DNA of 24,739 bases from Mucidula mucida (GCA_015501055.1 JADNYV010000507.1:1-24739); one strand, 5' to 3'. Numbered from the stretch's first letter, positions 7,560-17,000 are shown. Notes: generated by a model from the letters alone, not told the origin. Numbers and translations are program-made.

Positions 7560-9200
7560 TAAACAATAGATAGAACAATTAGCCTGCATTACGGCCAACA
7601 AACGAATACGGAACGTACCAGTCGAATATGTAGATTCAAGCTAGTCGCATTTCGTCGTGTTGACAATTCCAAGACCATCAAGCATTCAGCCGGCACGTAG
7701 CCAAACTGGTCAACATCGGCGCGAAGCCAAATGTTCCGCCTTAGTGATGATGGGCGTTCAGCCAGTCCGAAAGGAAATCGAAAGGGTGGTCTAGTCGAGC
7801 CGTCGAAGCCACCTGTTAAGAGATAAGTAGCAGCCAAATGAATTTCAAGGTGAAGACTTACACTAACAATGCGGCAATGACAATACAGCAGTAAGCACCA
7901 TCTCATCTCTCGTAGAGCACGCCGAGTCAAAACCTCGTTGATGGATATCCGCGATGCCAACGAAGGAGAAAATCCGCACGAAGCCAACCCGTCATTACTT
8001 CAGTCCCCGGCGCGGAGCCAGATGAATAGTCCCATGAGAGGTGTCGGCATTTGACTACCAATAAAGGTATCAATCACTCGCACGTCCAGACAGTTTGAAC
8101 TTACAAGCCTTGTGGAATTGTCACGACCAACAATTCCTTTGAGCGCGGGTAGTGAAAGGAGTCAAAGAGTCAAGCCCATAACAAGCAACGCCGACATGAG
8201 GAATCCTGGCCGCGATTGATGGAGCGATGGGATGAGTCCATGGCGGCGTGACGACAGCGTGGCAGCGCGGTGCTCGGGGCATTGAATAGGGAAAGATTGT
8301 CTAGACACGGGTGCAGCGTGAGTTCAACAAGAGATAGCAAGGACAACATGAACGCACCAGGGCACTCGAACAGTGTCAAAATGAGCGATGACAAGTCGTC
8401 CTGAGGCAGCGCCAACGTTGTAGTCAGGTATAGTCAAAAGTCTGCAAAGTATGTCAGGCTAGTCGTTCCATAAGAACACGACCAACGTACCGGCACGTCA
8501 GTATGAGTCGAAGCGCATCGCGAGAGGAGGGTGAGGTTGTACTTGACGTCAAAAAGTCTGCACAGACTATTAGGGCCATTTGATTCGCAAGGAGACAACC
8601 GACATACCACCACGTCAGTGTGGGTTGAAAGACGACAACGAGGCGAATGGGAGAAAGAACTCGCGAAGAATTGTTCAGCGACTTGGGATCTGAGCAGCGT
8701 CAGTAAACTGAAAAGGTGAGGATGAGGCCGACGTACAGAGGAGCCAGTCTTGCGAACTGAGCGATGTCAGAAATAGGAGCCAAGGTCGTTGAAGTGCTCC
8801 AGCAGCCGCCAGTCAAAAGTCTGGCAGAAAATGTAAGCACGCTGGTTTGATAAAGGACACAAACGACTTGCCTGGACGTTGATGGCGGCGCGAAACGGAG
8901 AATGAAGCGGTTTCTGAGAGCGGGAAAGCGTGAGCATGGTGAGATGATGGTGGGAGGAAGGAAGCCCACCCGTGATGATCAACGGTTAAGCGCCGGTCAC
9001 GTTTTAGACGCGTCGGGAAGGCAATGGCGAGAACATCGGCGGCGACAACGAGAGTAGTATCACTAGAGCGATGGAGTTGTAAATACAAGTATGAGGAGAA
9101 TGAGGAGGAGAGATGTGAGAGAAGGAGAGAAGAGGAGAGAAGGGCAGTGAGTGATGATGAGTCTGGTGGAATTTCCTCTCCTTTTAACGCGTACAGAAAG
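7560..9200 (-). other. Multi-intron minus-strand locus without a continuous frame (unit 1)
   Basis: Minus-strand intron-like segments of similar size lie at 8821-8871 (GC-AG), 8558-8607, 8442-8490, 8055-8104 and 7813-7861, each with a good donor (GTACGT, GTATGT, GTAAGT or GCAAGT) and a CAG or TAG acceptor. A further one probably lies near 7560-7617. Three acceptors are followed by the same bases, CAG|ACTTTTGAC or CAG|ACTTTTTGAC, suggesting duplicated exon modules. Exon pieces include leucine-rich text (LSLLSLVELTLHPCLDNLSL), reminiscent of F-box/leucine-rich proteins, but joining exons by phase meets stops in both copies. It may be a decayed gene, a spliced non-coding RNA, or a gene whose exons I joined wrongly. 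Confidence 0.4.
9085..9200 (-). promoter_or_regulatory. Pyrimidine-rich promoter-like tract for the minus-strand locus (unit 1)
   Basis: On the minus strand a TTAAAAGGAG TATA-like element (around 9180-9189) is followed by a long C/T-rich run with CTCTCCTTCTC motifs and then CTCCATCGCTCTAG. Pyrimidine tracts between TATA and transcription start are typical of highly expressed fungal genes. The nearest ATG opens only short frames. The equivalent in unit 2 is 21424-21540. Confidence 0.35.
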
Positions 9201-9457
9201 GCGGAGACCTCGAGCAACACGTAAACTGGCGGAGATAATTGGCCGCCATGATCGGGGAACATTGGATGAGGCGAAAAGTCCGGAACATTCAACCAATTAT
9301 TTGCACGCCACGGGAACTCGTTTCTAGCGTCCTACGCGAATTAAGCTCCCTGAACGCGTAAGAGCGGCGGAAATATCTCACCTTCAGGCATGATTCTTGA
9401 GCTGCACAACTAATGTGACCCGACTGTACCCGAATGAACTAGACCTGGCTCCGAATA

Positions 9458-10200
9458 CTACAATGTACCAAGTAGCACATCGTATTCGCCCAGATCTTCC
9501 AGCATCCAAGCTAGTGGAGCGGTTTCAAGGAGACAGCCCTGAGTTCTGATGGGCGAGTCAAATGAGCCGTTTGAAAAACGGAGAACCTGAAAACTTACGG
9601 ATTGGTTTATTGAGGCGGAGATGCGCTTCGCTTCGCTTTGCAATATCCTCCGTTCTGGACGCGGATATGGGTCGCCGCTGACGTTCTGATCAGTCATAAC
9701 ATGGTCAGAACAGAGTTGAAGCGATTGGACGAGAGAAAAGGTACGAACTCTGGAGGTGCCACATTCAATTTGGCGTGTATATTCGTGAATGACAGTCATT
9801 GGGCACCGGAGATAAGTCTAAACGAAATATATCCAAGTCCACTAGGCGCCAGATAGAGCCAGATCGGCGGGAGACGCGATTTCTCCACGGTGTCGGAGGG
9901 ATGGAGGAGGAGAACAACGCCTTGCGTCATTTCCCCGCACCCGCGAGAGTCGAGATAAGATTGTCGAGGCCCTAGACACGTCATAGGGTCCGGGAAATCC
10001 TCGTGCTATCCATAGTCAGGGTTCAATACGCCTCGCTGAGGCGCAGACGCGAAAAGTCGGGTCAAGAGCGCGTCCAGGTCTTCAAGTAGCGTCGGAATTA
10101 GTATTACGTAAGTCGAACAGCAGCATCCAAGTAGATTCAGGTCTCGGAGAGTTTCCAGAGAGTGGAAAATGTAGGAAACGCGTAGGTGTAACAGCCTCAA
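9458..10200 (-). pseudogene. Leucine-rich / F-box-like exon fragments (unit 1)
   Basis: Minus-strand pieces in different frames: LRLLHLRVSYIFHSLETLRD with LNLLGC (10200-10100), LIPTLLEDLDALLTRLFASA (to 10010), then a frame with RRILQSEAKRISASINQS ending at a GTAAGT donor near 9598, and after an AG acceptor near 9540 GCLLETAPLAWMLEDLGEYD to a TAG at 9458. The leucine spacing recalls the LRR part of fungal F-box proteins, a large and fast-changing family. I could not join the pieces into one gene. Assignment to the family is weak. Confidence 0.35.
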
Positions 10201-10260
10201 GATCGGCGTGGTCGTGGTTCAGTGTCAAGTGCCACCGATCACTTGGCGTTACCTAGGCTG

Positions 10261-10874
10261 CACCCTACCCTTCTAACAGAGTATTTTCACGTCGATTCCG
10301 GGCATGAAAGCCGTCAAGAACGTTGTCCCAGTCAAGTACACCCGCTGGACGAGCGGAGGAAATATCCCGAGTTCAACACGGAATATGCTCCTGGCGACTC
10401 CACGAATATCAACGCCAGGGTCCCAAGTATCAATCGTACGGGCTGTCCGGCTCCCTTGGCATCAAGTTTCTGAGAAGTCACTATTTGCAGTTTTGGCAAT
10501 GCTGACTTTGCCTTGATGTCGACATTTAGTATAACGGCAATTATGCTCATTTCTCCGGATTTTGGTGCTTACCATCTTTTGGTCGGATCATGTACTATAC
10601 TCTGTGTGCCAATTTGGCTACCTCAAGTGTCTTCATTGATGTGATATCTTCAGATATCTGCTTTGCAGTCAAAGTCAAGTCCGTTTTGAAGGGTGGTAAG
10701 TCAACCCGAATACTGCTCTCAGTTCGCGCATGGAGAATTGGGGTAAATAAAGTTGTATTTTCACGGTATTCTACAGATATTTGCAGTGCTACTTGTACCG
10801 TATTTAGATGTTCCCCCGGCCTACAAGAACTCGCTCTAATATATCATCCTTCCCTAAGCAAAAACTCCGAATGA
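10261..10874 (+). other. Plus-strand coding-like fragments, unrecognised (unit 1)
   Basis: Three pieces look protein-like but shift frame: YPEFNTEYAPGDSTNINAR, then GPKYQSYGLSGSLGIKFLRS and HYLQFWQC, then a membrane-like piece (FALMSTFSITAIMLIS). A 94-codon frame starting at 10590 follows and ends CSPGLQELALIYHPSLSKNS. Frame changes could reflect introns or decay; no convincing pair of splice sites joins them. Both copies are identical here (unit 2: 22600-23213), so sequencing error is unlikely to be the cause. No family assigned. Confidence 0.3.
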
Positions 10875-11330
10875 ACGGAAAGCACACAGGCAACGGCGAC
10901 GGAAATAAATCACCGTCATTAAGAGCTAACGATCAATCAAAATTGGAAGAGATGGAGTAGTGTTGGGAGGGCGAACCTTGTGGCTCCCGATACTGAATAT
11001 TGTCCATCCCCGGTTTTGCGTTGGGAACATGGACGGCGGCGACGTCTAAGCATGTAGGCGAGTTGGCGTCCTATCCGAGTGTCGTCCGTATTGATGCCAT
11101 CCAGGTCCATCAGCGAATATCCGAAGTGTGGCGCTATAATATTGCATGCCGTCCCTTACTGCAGCAGTAACTCGGAACACAAGCGCAGCGGTGGCAGAGC
11201 CGCTACTCACTGCCCTCATTGTTTCACTCCACCTGTTCATTAACGCAGAATTTCAGAGATACGAAGGAACCTCACCCAATTGCGAGTTCCCCGTCTGTAT
11301 CTACATATTGGGATTTAAACCCGAACGTTG
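10875..11330. other. Stretch without a recognisable gene (unit 1)
   Basis: Short overlapping frames only, none with motifs. Two one-base differences from unit 2 (near 10997 and 11186) change which frames are open, so no gene call is safe. Unit 2 equivalent: 23214-23670. Confidence 0.35.
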
Positions 11331-11455
11331 AGAGATCCAAATCGCCATCACTGGGCGAAGTTTTATCCGGTCATTCTTGGAGCGGCAACAGCAAGTCCAG
11401 TTCGGGTGGGAATGTCCTGCCAATATCGGAATAGGTCCGCGGGGGAAAAGAAGCG

Positions 11456-11513
11456 GAATGACGCACTTCTTCCTTGCGTTTCCTGTCATCTGCAAGGAAG
11501 AAGTGCGTTATTC
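11456..11513. repeat. Long perfect-stem hairpin (unit 1)
   Basis: Arms acgcacttcttccttgc (11461-11477) and gcaaggaagaagtgcgt (11492-11508) are exact reverse complements around a 14-nt loop. Allowing one G:U pair, the stem extends to 22 bp (11456-11477 with 11492-11513). It is by far the strongest inverted repeat noticed in the unit. It could be a small-RNA precursor, a MITE-like remnant or a replication-slippage product. Confidence 0.8.
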
Positions 11514-11594
11514 TGAAGAGCTCCTCGGTGTGAACCACGTCTAGCCGTTGCGCTCTATTTCAACACTATTAGTATCACGGCAAAGAAACACCTA

Positions 11595-11636
11595 GAATTC
11601 GAACCCGTACTTCCCGAATCAAGACCGCTCCGGCAA
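11595..11636 (-). other. tRNA-like A-box/B-box pair (unit 1)
   Basis: On the minus strand ttgccggagcggtct (11636-11622) resembles the A box/D arm of a class II tRNA (Leu/Ser type, tgGCCGAGCGGtct), and cgggttcgaattc (11607-11595) resembles the T loop/B box. They are only about 14 nt apart, so the anticodon and variable arms are missing, and flanking bases do not form an acceptor stem. It is probably a chance match or a tRNA-derived fragment, such as the head of an old SINE. Not a functional tRNA. Confidence 0.25.
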
Positions 11637-11917
11637 GGAGAATACGGTGCTCCAGAATGGAATTGCTGCTCCAGGCTCAAGTACAGTCGCAAGATGAATA
11701 AGGCAGAAATTCTAGAGGTCGCGTAGCGGCCGACCTGAATACGCAAGCGTAGTCAGGCCTCCAAATCGAATTAAAACTGAACTAATTTGATGAGATTGAA
11801 CAAACATGAAATTGAATGAGAGATACACACTTTTGAACCGGCGATAATAGCCGCCGCTTTCCACAGATCAAAGTTTGTCCGCCAAGGCTGAATCGAAGGT
11901 CCGGATGGTGTCTTGCA

Positions 11918-12133
11918 CTAGCGGCGGAACAACGTTTCAAGGTATTCTAAATCCAAGTGGGTGAGAAATGAAGCTCCAGACAGCTCGAGAATAGCGTACT
12001 TTTGCCAGATTCCACAAGCCTGCCCTCGGAGGGCATACACGCTGTCCAAGTCTTCGAGCATTCGTGATGGTGTTTTTGACCTGGCGCCTTTGAGGGCCGA
12101 GGTTGTCGTCCTGAAGGTGACAGACATGTCCAA
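11918..12133 (-). CDS. Unrecognised exon-like ORF (unit 1)
   Basis: A 71-codon frame, protein-like in its second half: RMLEDLDSVYALRGQACGIW, then QKYAILELSGASFLTHLDLE and YLETLFRR before TAG. The leucine/aspartate pattern resembles the leucine-rich fragments near 10000 (LLEDLDALLTRL), so both could come from the same gene family. It is downstream of, and on the same strand as, the exon pair that crosses the unit junction, and may be a later exon of that gene. Confidence 0.35.
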   Translation of the reverse strand: MDMSVTFRTTTSALKGARSKTPSRMLEDLDSVYALRGQACGIWQKYAILELSGASFLTHLDLEYLETLFRR

Positions 12134-12217
12134 AGTTGAAACTCGCGCTCGGTTTCGTGGTGGTTCAAGTCAAAGGCAGAGCTTCCACTTTGGGCGCGGT
12201 CGTGATCGATGTCCTTC

Positions 12218-12404
12218 TCAACGCCCAACCATCATGTCGTTCTGAACGTTGACCTCTTCGCGCTCGTAACGCTCACGAATCTGCCTGTCACCAACTCTAC
12301 AGGCGTCTTGGAGGCAAGATCCGGCAAAGAACTTACCTGGGACGCGTTGACCTCCTGACGGGGACTTTGAGCTCTAATGCGACAAACGAGACTGCGACGC
12401 ACCT
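12218..12404 (-). CDS. Two-exon fragment crossing the unit junction
   Basis: Exon 12404-12337 (after a TTTAG acceptor; RCVAVSFVALELKVPVRR) joins across a 40-bp intron (GTAAGT...CCTGTAG, 12297-12336) to exon 12296-12218, which reads VGDRQIRERYEREEVNVQND then MMVGR and a stop. The second exon is strongly charged and helix-like. Family not recognised. The 5' part of the gene lies in the beginning of the next unit, so this gene exists in full only because the units are joined. The other copy (24562-24681 and onward) is cut by the end of the window. Confidence 0.4.
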
Positions 12405-12500
12405 CTAAAGACAATCCTAAGCTTTCAGTCTCCGGTTCTGGCGCTGCTGGATGCGCCAAACATGAAATGATGAGCTTTCTAGATCATTTAACTGTGGGCG

Positions 12501-12564
12501 TACTGTTCCTTTGACGTCCATTCCGAATTATCTGAGCATACTGTTCCTTCGACGTCCATTCCAA
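12501..12564. repeat. Direct repeat carrying TGACGTC/CGACGTC sites (unit 2)
   Basis: Unit 2 version of the duplicated tactgttcctt-YGACGTCC-attcc motif, with starts at 12501 and 12539 (38-bp period). The first copy has one more T than in unit 1. Confidence 0.6.
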
Positions 12565-13140
12565 GTCTTGAAAATGGCGGTCATTTCCGGGACTGACTGG
12601 AGAGCTGTAGTGACGTTCTGGGGGGCGATTGAGGGTAGGAAGACTGTACTTGTGACGCTATTTTGGAACCAATTCTGCGGCGCGGTAAGAAATTTTTACC
12701 CTCTTCCGATCATTAATCTCTAAGGCATTTTCTGCAGCACCCTGACTGAACGTGTACGCCGCTTTTGTAGTTTTCCAAGGCAATAATACCGCTCTTTTTT
12801 GATGATCTGCGGTTGGATTTCCGGGCATCTAGAAACGAGTACATGGATCTAACTGTCTTTCTCGCCGTCTCTCCATTCCCCAAGTAAGTGAGGCACACAT
12901 AATGTGGTGCCCATATCAACCCTAGCAAGTTTGAAATATTACGCTGCGACGGAGGCTCGCTCGACGTCTACGTGTTCTTTGACAATGCATATCTGAATTG
13001 AGAGCAGTAAACCCGCTCTGGCAAACTGTTTGCTCAAAACAAAGATCTGACCGGCACAATCTGACCGTAATTTCTCTCTTGCTGATCTCGTAATTTGTGT
13101 CACCATGGACTCCCGATCGACAAGCGGAGGAGGATTAGCC

Positions 13141-13160
13141 GACAGGTATATAAACCTGTC
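13141..13160 (+). promoter_or_regulatory. TATA box centred in a perfect 7-bp dyad (unit 2)
   Basis: Identical to the unit 1 element, with the same downstream pyrimidine-rich tract and the same spacing to the small spliced gene starting at 13252. Confidence 0.6.
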
Positions 13161-13251
13161 TTCCGTGGTCCTTCTCTTTGTTTCTCCCCACCATGTCGGC
13201 TTGCCGCTTGTGCTCTCTCTACTTGGTCTCGCGCCCGTCTTTGACTTTAAG

Positions 13252-13596
13252 ATGTCTCCCATTCCGGATGTCAACATGGAGGTGACCTCTGGTAAGTTGC
13301 TTGTATTGTCCTGACTGCCCCACGCTGGTCTCATTCCATAGTTCCGCGAGTTCTCCACGTATGGACCGTCTTGTCAGCGAAGGAATGGATTCGGTCTGCC
13401 ATAATCGAGTTTTGCGGTTCTGAAGAGTTCCTCCGGTACGTCGTGACTGTTCTGCTCTTCCATGTAGACCGAACTGATGTCTGATGACAGACTGGACTTG
13501 ACGTCATGTCAAGTGTCAAGAGGCGCCCTTCCTTTCTTCCACGCTGTGCGCGCAAATTGGAACATGTGTTACCTGCTAGTGATTGGGCTTCTCTGA
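13252..13596 (+). CDS. Small three-exon gene of unknown function, frame intact (unit 2)
   Basis: Exons 13252-13291, 13342-13435 and 13491-13596 are separated by introns of 50 bp (GTAAGT...CATAG) and 55 bp (GTACGT...GACAG, with CTGATG before the acceptor). Phases 1 and 2 join cleanly into a 79-residue product that starts MSPIPDVNMEVTS, continues through HVWTVLSAKEWIRSAIIEF and ends with a hydrophobic stretch (NMCYLLVIGLL). I do not recognise the family. An upstream TATA box and pyrimidine tract support transcription. A further intron-like stretch (GTAAAT...ACTAAC...GGCAG, about 13616-13663) lies after the stop, so the gene may be longer, with the terminal stop caused by an indel. An earlier ATG at 13193 opens only a short different frame. 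Confidence 0.5.
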
Positions 13597-13852
13597 ATTT
13601 GGGGGCCTACACTTTGGTAAATTCCTTTCTTTGATGCTGATTACTTGGACTAACGCACTGGCAGTCCTTACCCGGGTCCGCTAAGTTCAAGATCGATTTC
13701 TCTGCGCCACACATGGACAGATAGGCGTCGACATCCCTATTCTACCCGGGTCCGTTCGCGACGCCAGAGGTCCGCTAGGTTTAGCCTCTGTCAATTAGTC
13801 TGCGCCACATTTCACAGCCATTTCCGTGCTGCCAGCTCCCCGACGCTGCACT

Positions 13853-13884
13853 GCCACCTCAAGTTGAGGTGGCCTCTTTTTTTT
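13853..13884 (+). terminator. GC-rich hairpin followed by T8 (unit 2)
   Basis: Identical in sequence to the unit 1 structure: stem arms 13853-13862 and 13864-13873, T-run 13877-13884. Confidence 0.45.
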
Positions 13885-13934
13885 GTAGTCGAGTTTGTAG
13901 TAGATAGACACTGAATTATGAATGCGCTTCACCA

Positions 13935-13993
13935 TCACGTGACCGAAAAATGAAAAACTTGTATTCATTTTGCTCAGGGACGCCCATAAAAGG
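13935..13993 (+). promoter_or_regulatory. E-box palindrome plus TATA-like element (unit 2)
   Basis: Same TCACGTGA (13935-13942) and ATAAAAGG (13986-13993) arrangement as in unit 1, with no sequence change. Confidence 0.35.
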
Positions 13994-14099
13994 AGTTTTA
14001 TCCCTTTCCTCTTGCCTTACAAGGAGTATCTCCCCTGCAGAAGAATGTTGGCCGAGGAGTGCCGCGAAGACACCAAGACACCCTCAAGAAATCACCACC

Positions 14100-14195
14100 A
14101 CGAAGAGACCAGCACGAAGACACCACACGAAGAGACCACACGGAGAGACCACACGGAGAGACCACACGAAGAGACCACACGGAGACACCACACAC
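14100..14195. repeat. Minisatellite, diverged copy (unit 2)
   Basis: Same repeat as in unit 1, but two units read cggagagaccaca where unit 1 has cgagagaccaca, and one has an extra G (ccagcacg). The array is 3 bp longer overall, so the flanking frame is retained. Rapid change of this kind is normal for minisatellites. Confidence 0.75.
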
Positions 14196-14574
14196 TGTGA
14201 AGAGGACACCCTCTTCCCCCAAGACGTCGCCGATCAACACAGCCACACGCACAGGCTTCTTTCCTTCCCACCACCACCATCCCGGGAAGACGCGCCCCGA
14301 GGATGACACCATCCGCGTCGCGCATCCACTAGGCGAATCCCCTCATCGACATAATCCGCAACGTATGTCACGGCTATGGACAACAGTGGCGGACATTACC
14401 AGGGCGCAAGTAGTCGAAGGAGGGCGCGGGGCAGCACATCATGGTCATGTTCATACTGAGTGAGGAGGAGCGGTCGTGGAGGCTTAGCCGTGCGCTGTAC
14501 GTTCCACATATAGATTCCATCTCATACGTCACTTGCCTTTTCTCGGCCACCAGAATTGAAGGCGTTTCGATTTG

Positions 14575-14890
14575 ATGCTGTTGCTGTACCACGTCGCCAG
14601 AAACTCCCGTGGTTCCCTGCCCGTCTATTCCGACGTGCGCAACGCGGGCTCGCGCTATCTCGTTTACATCCGAAACGTCGACGGCAATGTTGCGGTGGGC
14701 CCGCCCATTCATTTTCTACTCCTTACATGAATTAAAATGGCTCCGCTAGGACCTGGTTAATGACCTGACAACCACCCTCTTTCCCGAATCCTCAGCAAAA
14801 ATTAGCACAGTGCGCAATAGACATGTGGTCATTCAGGGCGGACGCTGCAAGGATAGCGTTATGGAGTGGCTCGCGAGCAAGGGCTTCTGA
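14575..14890 (+). CDS. Mitochondrial large-subunit ribosomal protein mL49 (Img2 family), unit 2 copy
   Basis: Structural protein of the mitochondrial ribosome large subunit. Exons 14575-14694 and 14750-14890 flank a 55-bp intron (GTGGGC...CGCTAG) and give 86 codons. Exon 1 carries YHVARNSRGSLPVYSDVRN, and exon 2 carries DLTTTLFPESS, RHVVIQGGRCKDSVMEWL and the C-terminal ASKGF. These are the conserved blocks of the mL49/Img2 family (R-N-xx-G-x-LPVY, HV-I-x-G, V-x-WL-x-x-x-GF). Usual family members have a longer N-terminus with a mitochondrial targeting sequence. Here the frame is blocked upstream by TGA (14559-14561), so the targeting exon is either upstream behind an intron I could not place or missing. 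The ATG at 14575 is a minimal choice. Unit 1 has a frameshifted version. Confidence 0.8.
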
Positions 14891-14955
14891 CACGTTGGAG
14901 CCGTATCGTGGGACCCCATGTACGCCTCGATGACTGCGGTTCTTTCACCGTTTCC

Positions 14956-15119
14956 ATGCGAGCCTTCTCCACTCGGTTTGTGAATGCGAGATTTTCGACA
15001 GGTGAGCGTGATGACCGAACGCCCAGTGTTATCTAACTATCTTTCCAGTTTCCAACTTTACATTCCTGTTACTACTCTGTTATCTTTGCCTTGCAATCAA
15101 TCTCTCTTTTGAAACATAG
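14956..15119 (+). CDS. Candidate small two-exon ORF with hydrophobic C-terminus (unit 2)
   Basis: Exon 14956-15001 and exon 15049-15119 join across a well-formed 47-bp intron (GTGAGC...ATCTAACTATCTTTCCAG). The product is 38 residues, beginning MRAFSTRFVNARFST and ending in a membrane-like stretch (FTFLLLLCYLCLAINL). It lies just downstream of the mL49 gene on the same strand, so the intron could instead belong to a 3' UTR or to a larger gene. In unit 1 (2549-2709) one extra T after the intron changes the second exon. No family recognised. Confidence 0.25.
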
Positions 15120-15146
15120 TGTTCAACCGACGGAGCTTAACGTTAG

Positions 15147-15428
15147 CTATAGTTCCTCGTGATTCCTGGAACCAACGCAGGCTCGAAGTGTCAGCGCCAC
15201 CAACATCCACCGCGCTTTGTCCAGCCCGACGGTCTTATTCTCGGTTTCGAGCCCGCCGCTAACCCCGATCTGGGGGGAAACATCTATCGTCTTGGATTCT
15301 GATATGTATTGGCGCCGTGCATTTCCTTGGCTGTCCACATACGCGTCACAGAGTCGGACGGATACCTTTCCTCTTATTACGATATCCAACGGCGAGTCCG
15401 AGATCGAATTCGTGTGTCTTGACTCTTA
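15147..15428 (-). CDS. Unrecognised protein-coding exon (unit 2)
   Basis: Counterpart of the minus-strand frame at 2737-3018, uninterrupted, with one replacement near the C-terminal end (TLRAC here, TLRTC in unit 1). Same neighbours and orientation. No domain recognised. Confidence 0.4.
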
Positions 15429-16182
15429 TTCGCATGAAACTCGCATAAATGTATGCTGTTTCTCAGCGCGCCTAATCTAAGTGTCTCAGTTAGGCGCTCA
15501 TCCCCACTTTCAATTGTCAACATTTCTGATACGAACAATGATTAAGAGAAGGATCCTCAACCGCGTTACCGTCTCTATTGCGATCGCTATGGCGGTGCCT
15601 TTTGTGTGGTATCGATTCCGCGCTGGTTTGGTTTCAGAGAAGGTTCTCCTACCGGTTAGTGGAAGAATGCTCCTGAAATGCGCGAAGAGAAGATAAAGTT
15701 CCCTGACATGTACTGCTGCATAGCTATCAACGAATACATCGGTAGTGGTGAGAATAAGACGGCATAGAACAGCCCGAGCTGTGTAGCTGCGCTGCGTACC
15801 CGCACTGCCGAAAATCCATTCTTCCGTCGACAGTGTTGATCTGCAGTGCACACGGCGATTGGATAGATAGATTGATAGATTTTAACCTGCATCTAGCCCT
15901 TACAGCACACAGCACGGTCCGTGCTACACTACTACACATGCTACGGTACCGAAGCCACCTTCTCCCTAATTGATCTGGATTAGTTCCATCACCATATGCC
16001 ACCATTCTATGGGCGTCGTCGCCCGCCCCTTCAACGTTCAACGCTGGGTAGAAACTCCATAATTAGCCTGACGATGCGAATAAAGCAGAAAGGTACAATC
16101 CTTGTTTCTATACAGGATTGCGATCTTTGAACGGTGGTGAACATGTCCTCAACTGCCTCCAACAGTGCTAAGCTCGCTGATC

Positions 16183-17000
16183 CTACATCAATTGCAATTT
16201 CTGGAGATGGTTTGCTATGCGCGCCTTGTAAACTGTCACCGCCTTTGCAGCCGCAGATTCTGTAAGTGCAGCGCCACATTGGCAATTTGCCTTTGTAGCG
16301 TACATCCTGGCAAAAAGTCCTCCCTTCCTTGAGGTGAAAGTGGTGCCCAGATGCTTAGGTTCGTCAACCCATTCAATTGACTTCCCTTGGAAATTCAAGG
16401 TCGAACGAACATCGGGAATCACACCGAACACCATCGCCTGTCGTGCCTCATCAGTAATTGTGCACAAACAGACCACATCACCCAGCACACCTTTGTTTTC
16501 GGTACATCGACCATAAAACCTTTACGACTCGCATAGTTGCCATATTCGTCCAGGTGCGCGACAATAACATTGGGCCCGGACCACATCGCCCCCTCGGCAG
16601 CATGCAGAAGGTGATTTATGACTGTTCCCGCCATAACGGTGTCTTCCCCATGAGGGGAGATGCACAGGTCAGACGAGACAAAGATCCATAACGTTGGAGA
16701 GGACGTGTCACCAGTGAGAAGCCAGTCGTTGTGGCAAACGGTGCAGCCCCCAGCCGCACGACGTAGCTCATAGAGCCATATAACATGCGTAACCAGTCAA
16801 AGATTGGCCCACCAGCGCCCTTTCTATACAGCATGCACCACATTATACCATGATTCGTCCACGAAAAACCGTTCGTGAGATCTGGAAAGAACATACAGGG
16901 TCTTGTTCTTGGCTGTAGCCAGTTGGATAGCACGTTGCAAAATCCACGGGCGTTATCACCTTTTTGAAGGCCATTCGGTACAACACCAAGGTCAGTCATC
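16183..17000 (-). pseudogene. Non-LTR retrotransposon reverse transcriptase relic (unit 2)
   Basis: Same decayed element as at 3774-4590, with the same block order. Small indels relative to unit 1 (near 16673 and 16913) move the frame breaks: here the finger block and DLTNGFSWTNHG block share one continuous frame (16616-16999), whereas unit 1 breaks just before the latter. Both copies lack an intact second catalytic Asp pair, so neither encodes an active enzyme. Confidence 0.75.

Larger units (their letters stand above)
1..12394. repeat. Tandem unit 1 (12,394 bp)
   Basis: The first bases of the window (cgacgcacctctaaagac) recur at 12395, and everything after them follows in the same order and orientation. 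The unit carries the full gene set described here. The edge at 12394/12395 does not fall between genes: a minus-strand exon (12404-12337) runs across it, so the unit edge is an arbitrary point on a circle or array rather than an element end. No terminal inverted repeats, LTRs or target-site duplications are visible at the edge. Seen directly; the circle or array interpretation is inference. Confidence 0.97.

Noticed and set aside
8708..8736. A further intron in the minus-strand locus
   Set aside because: Good-looking ends (GTACGT...TTTTCAG) but only 29 bp long, below the usual minimum for fungal introns.
9627..9637. gcttcgcttcgc as a telomere-like or satellite repeat
   Set aside because: Only about two copies of a 6-mer; too short to mean anything.
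10643..10658. Palindrome gatatct-tc-agatatc
   Set aside because: Short AT-rich inverted repeat, of a kind expected by chance in 12 kb; no context suggests a function.
12385..12405. Transposon end or target-site duplication at the unit junction
   Set aside because: No inverted or direct terminal repeats and a coding exon runs across the junction.
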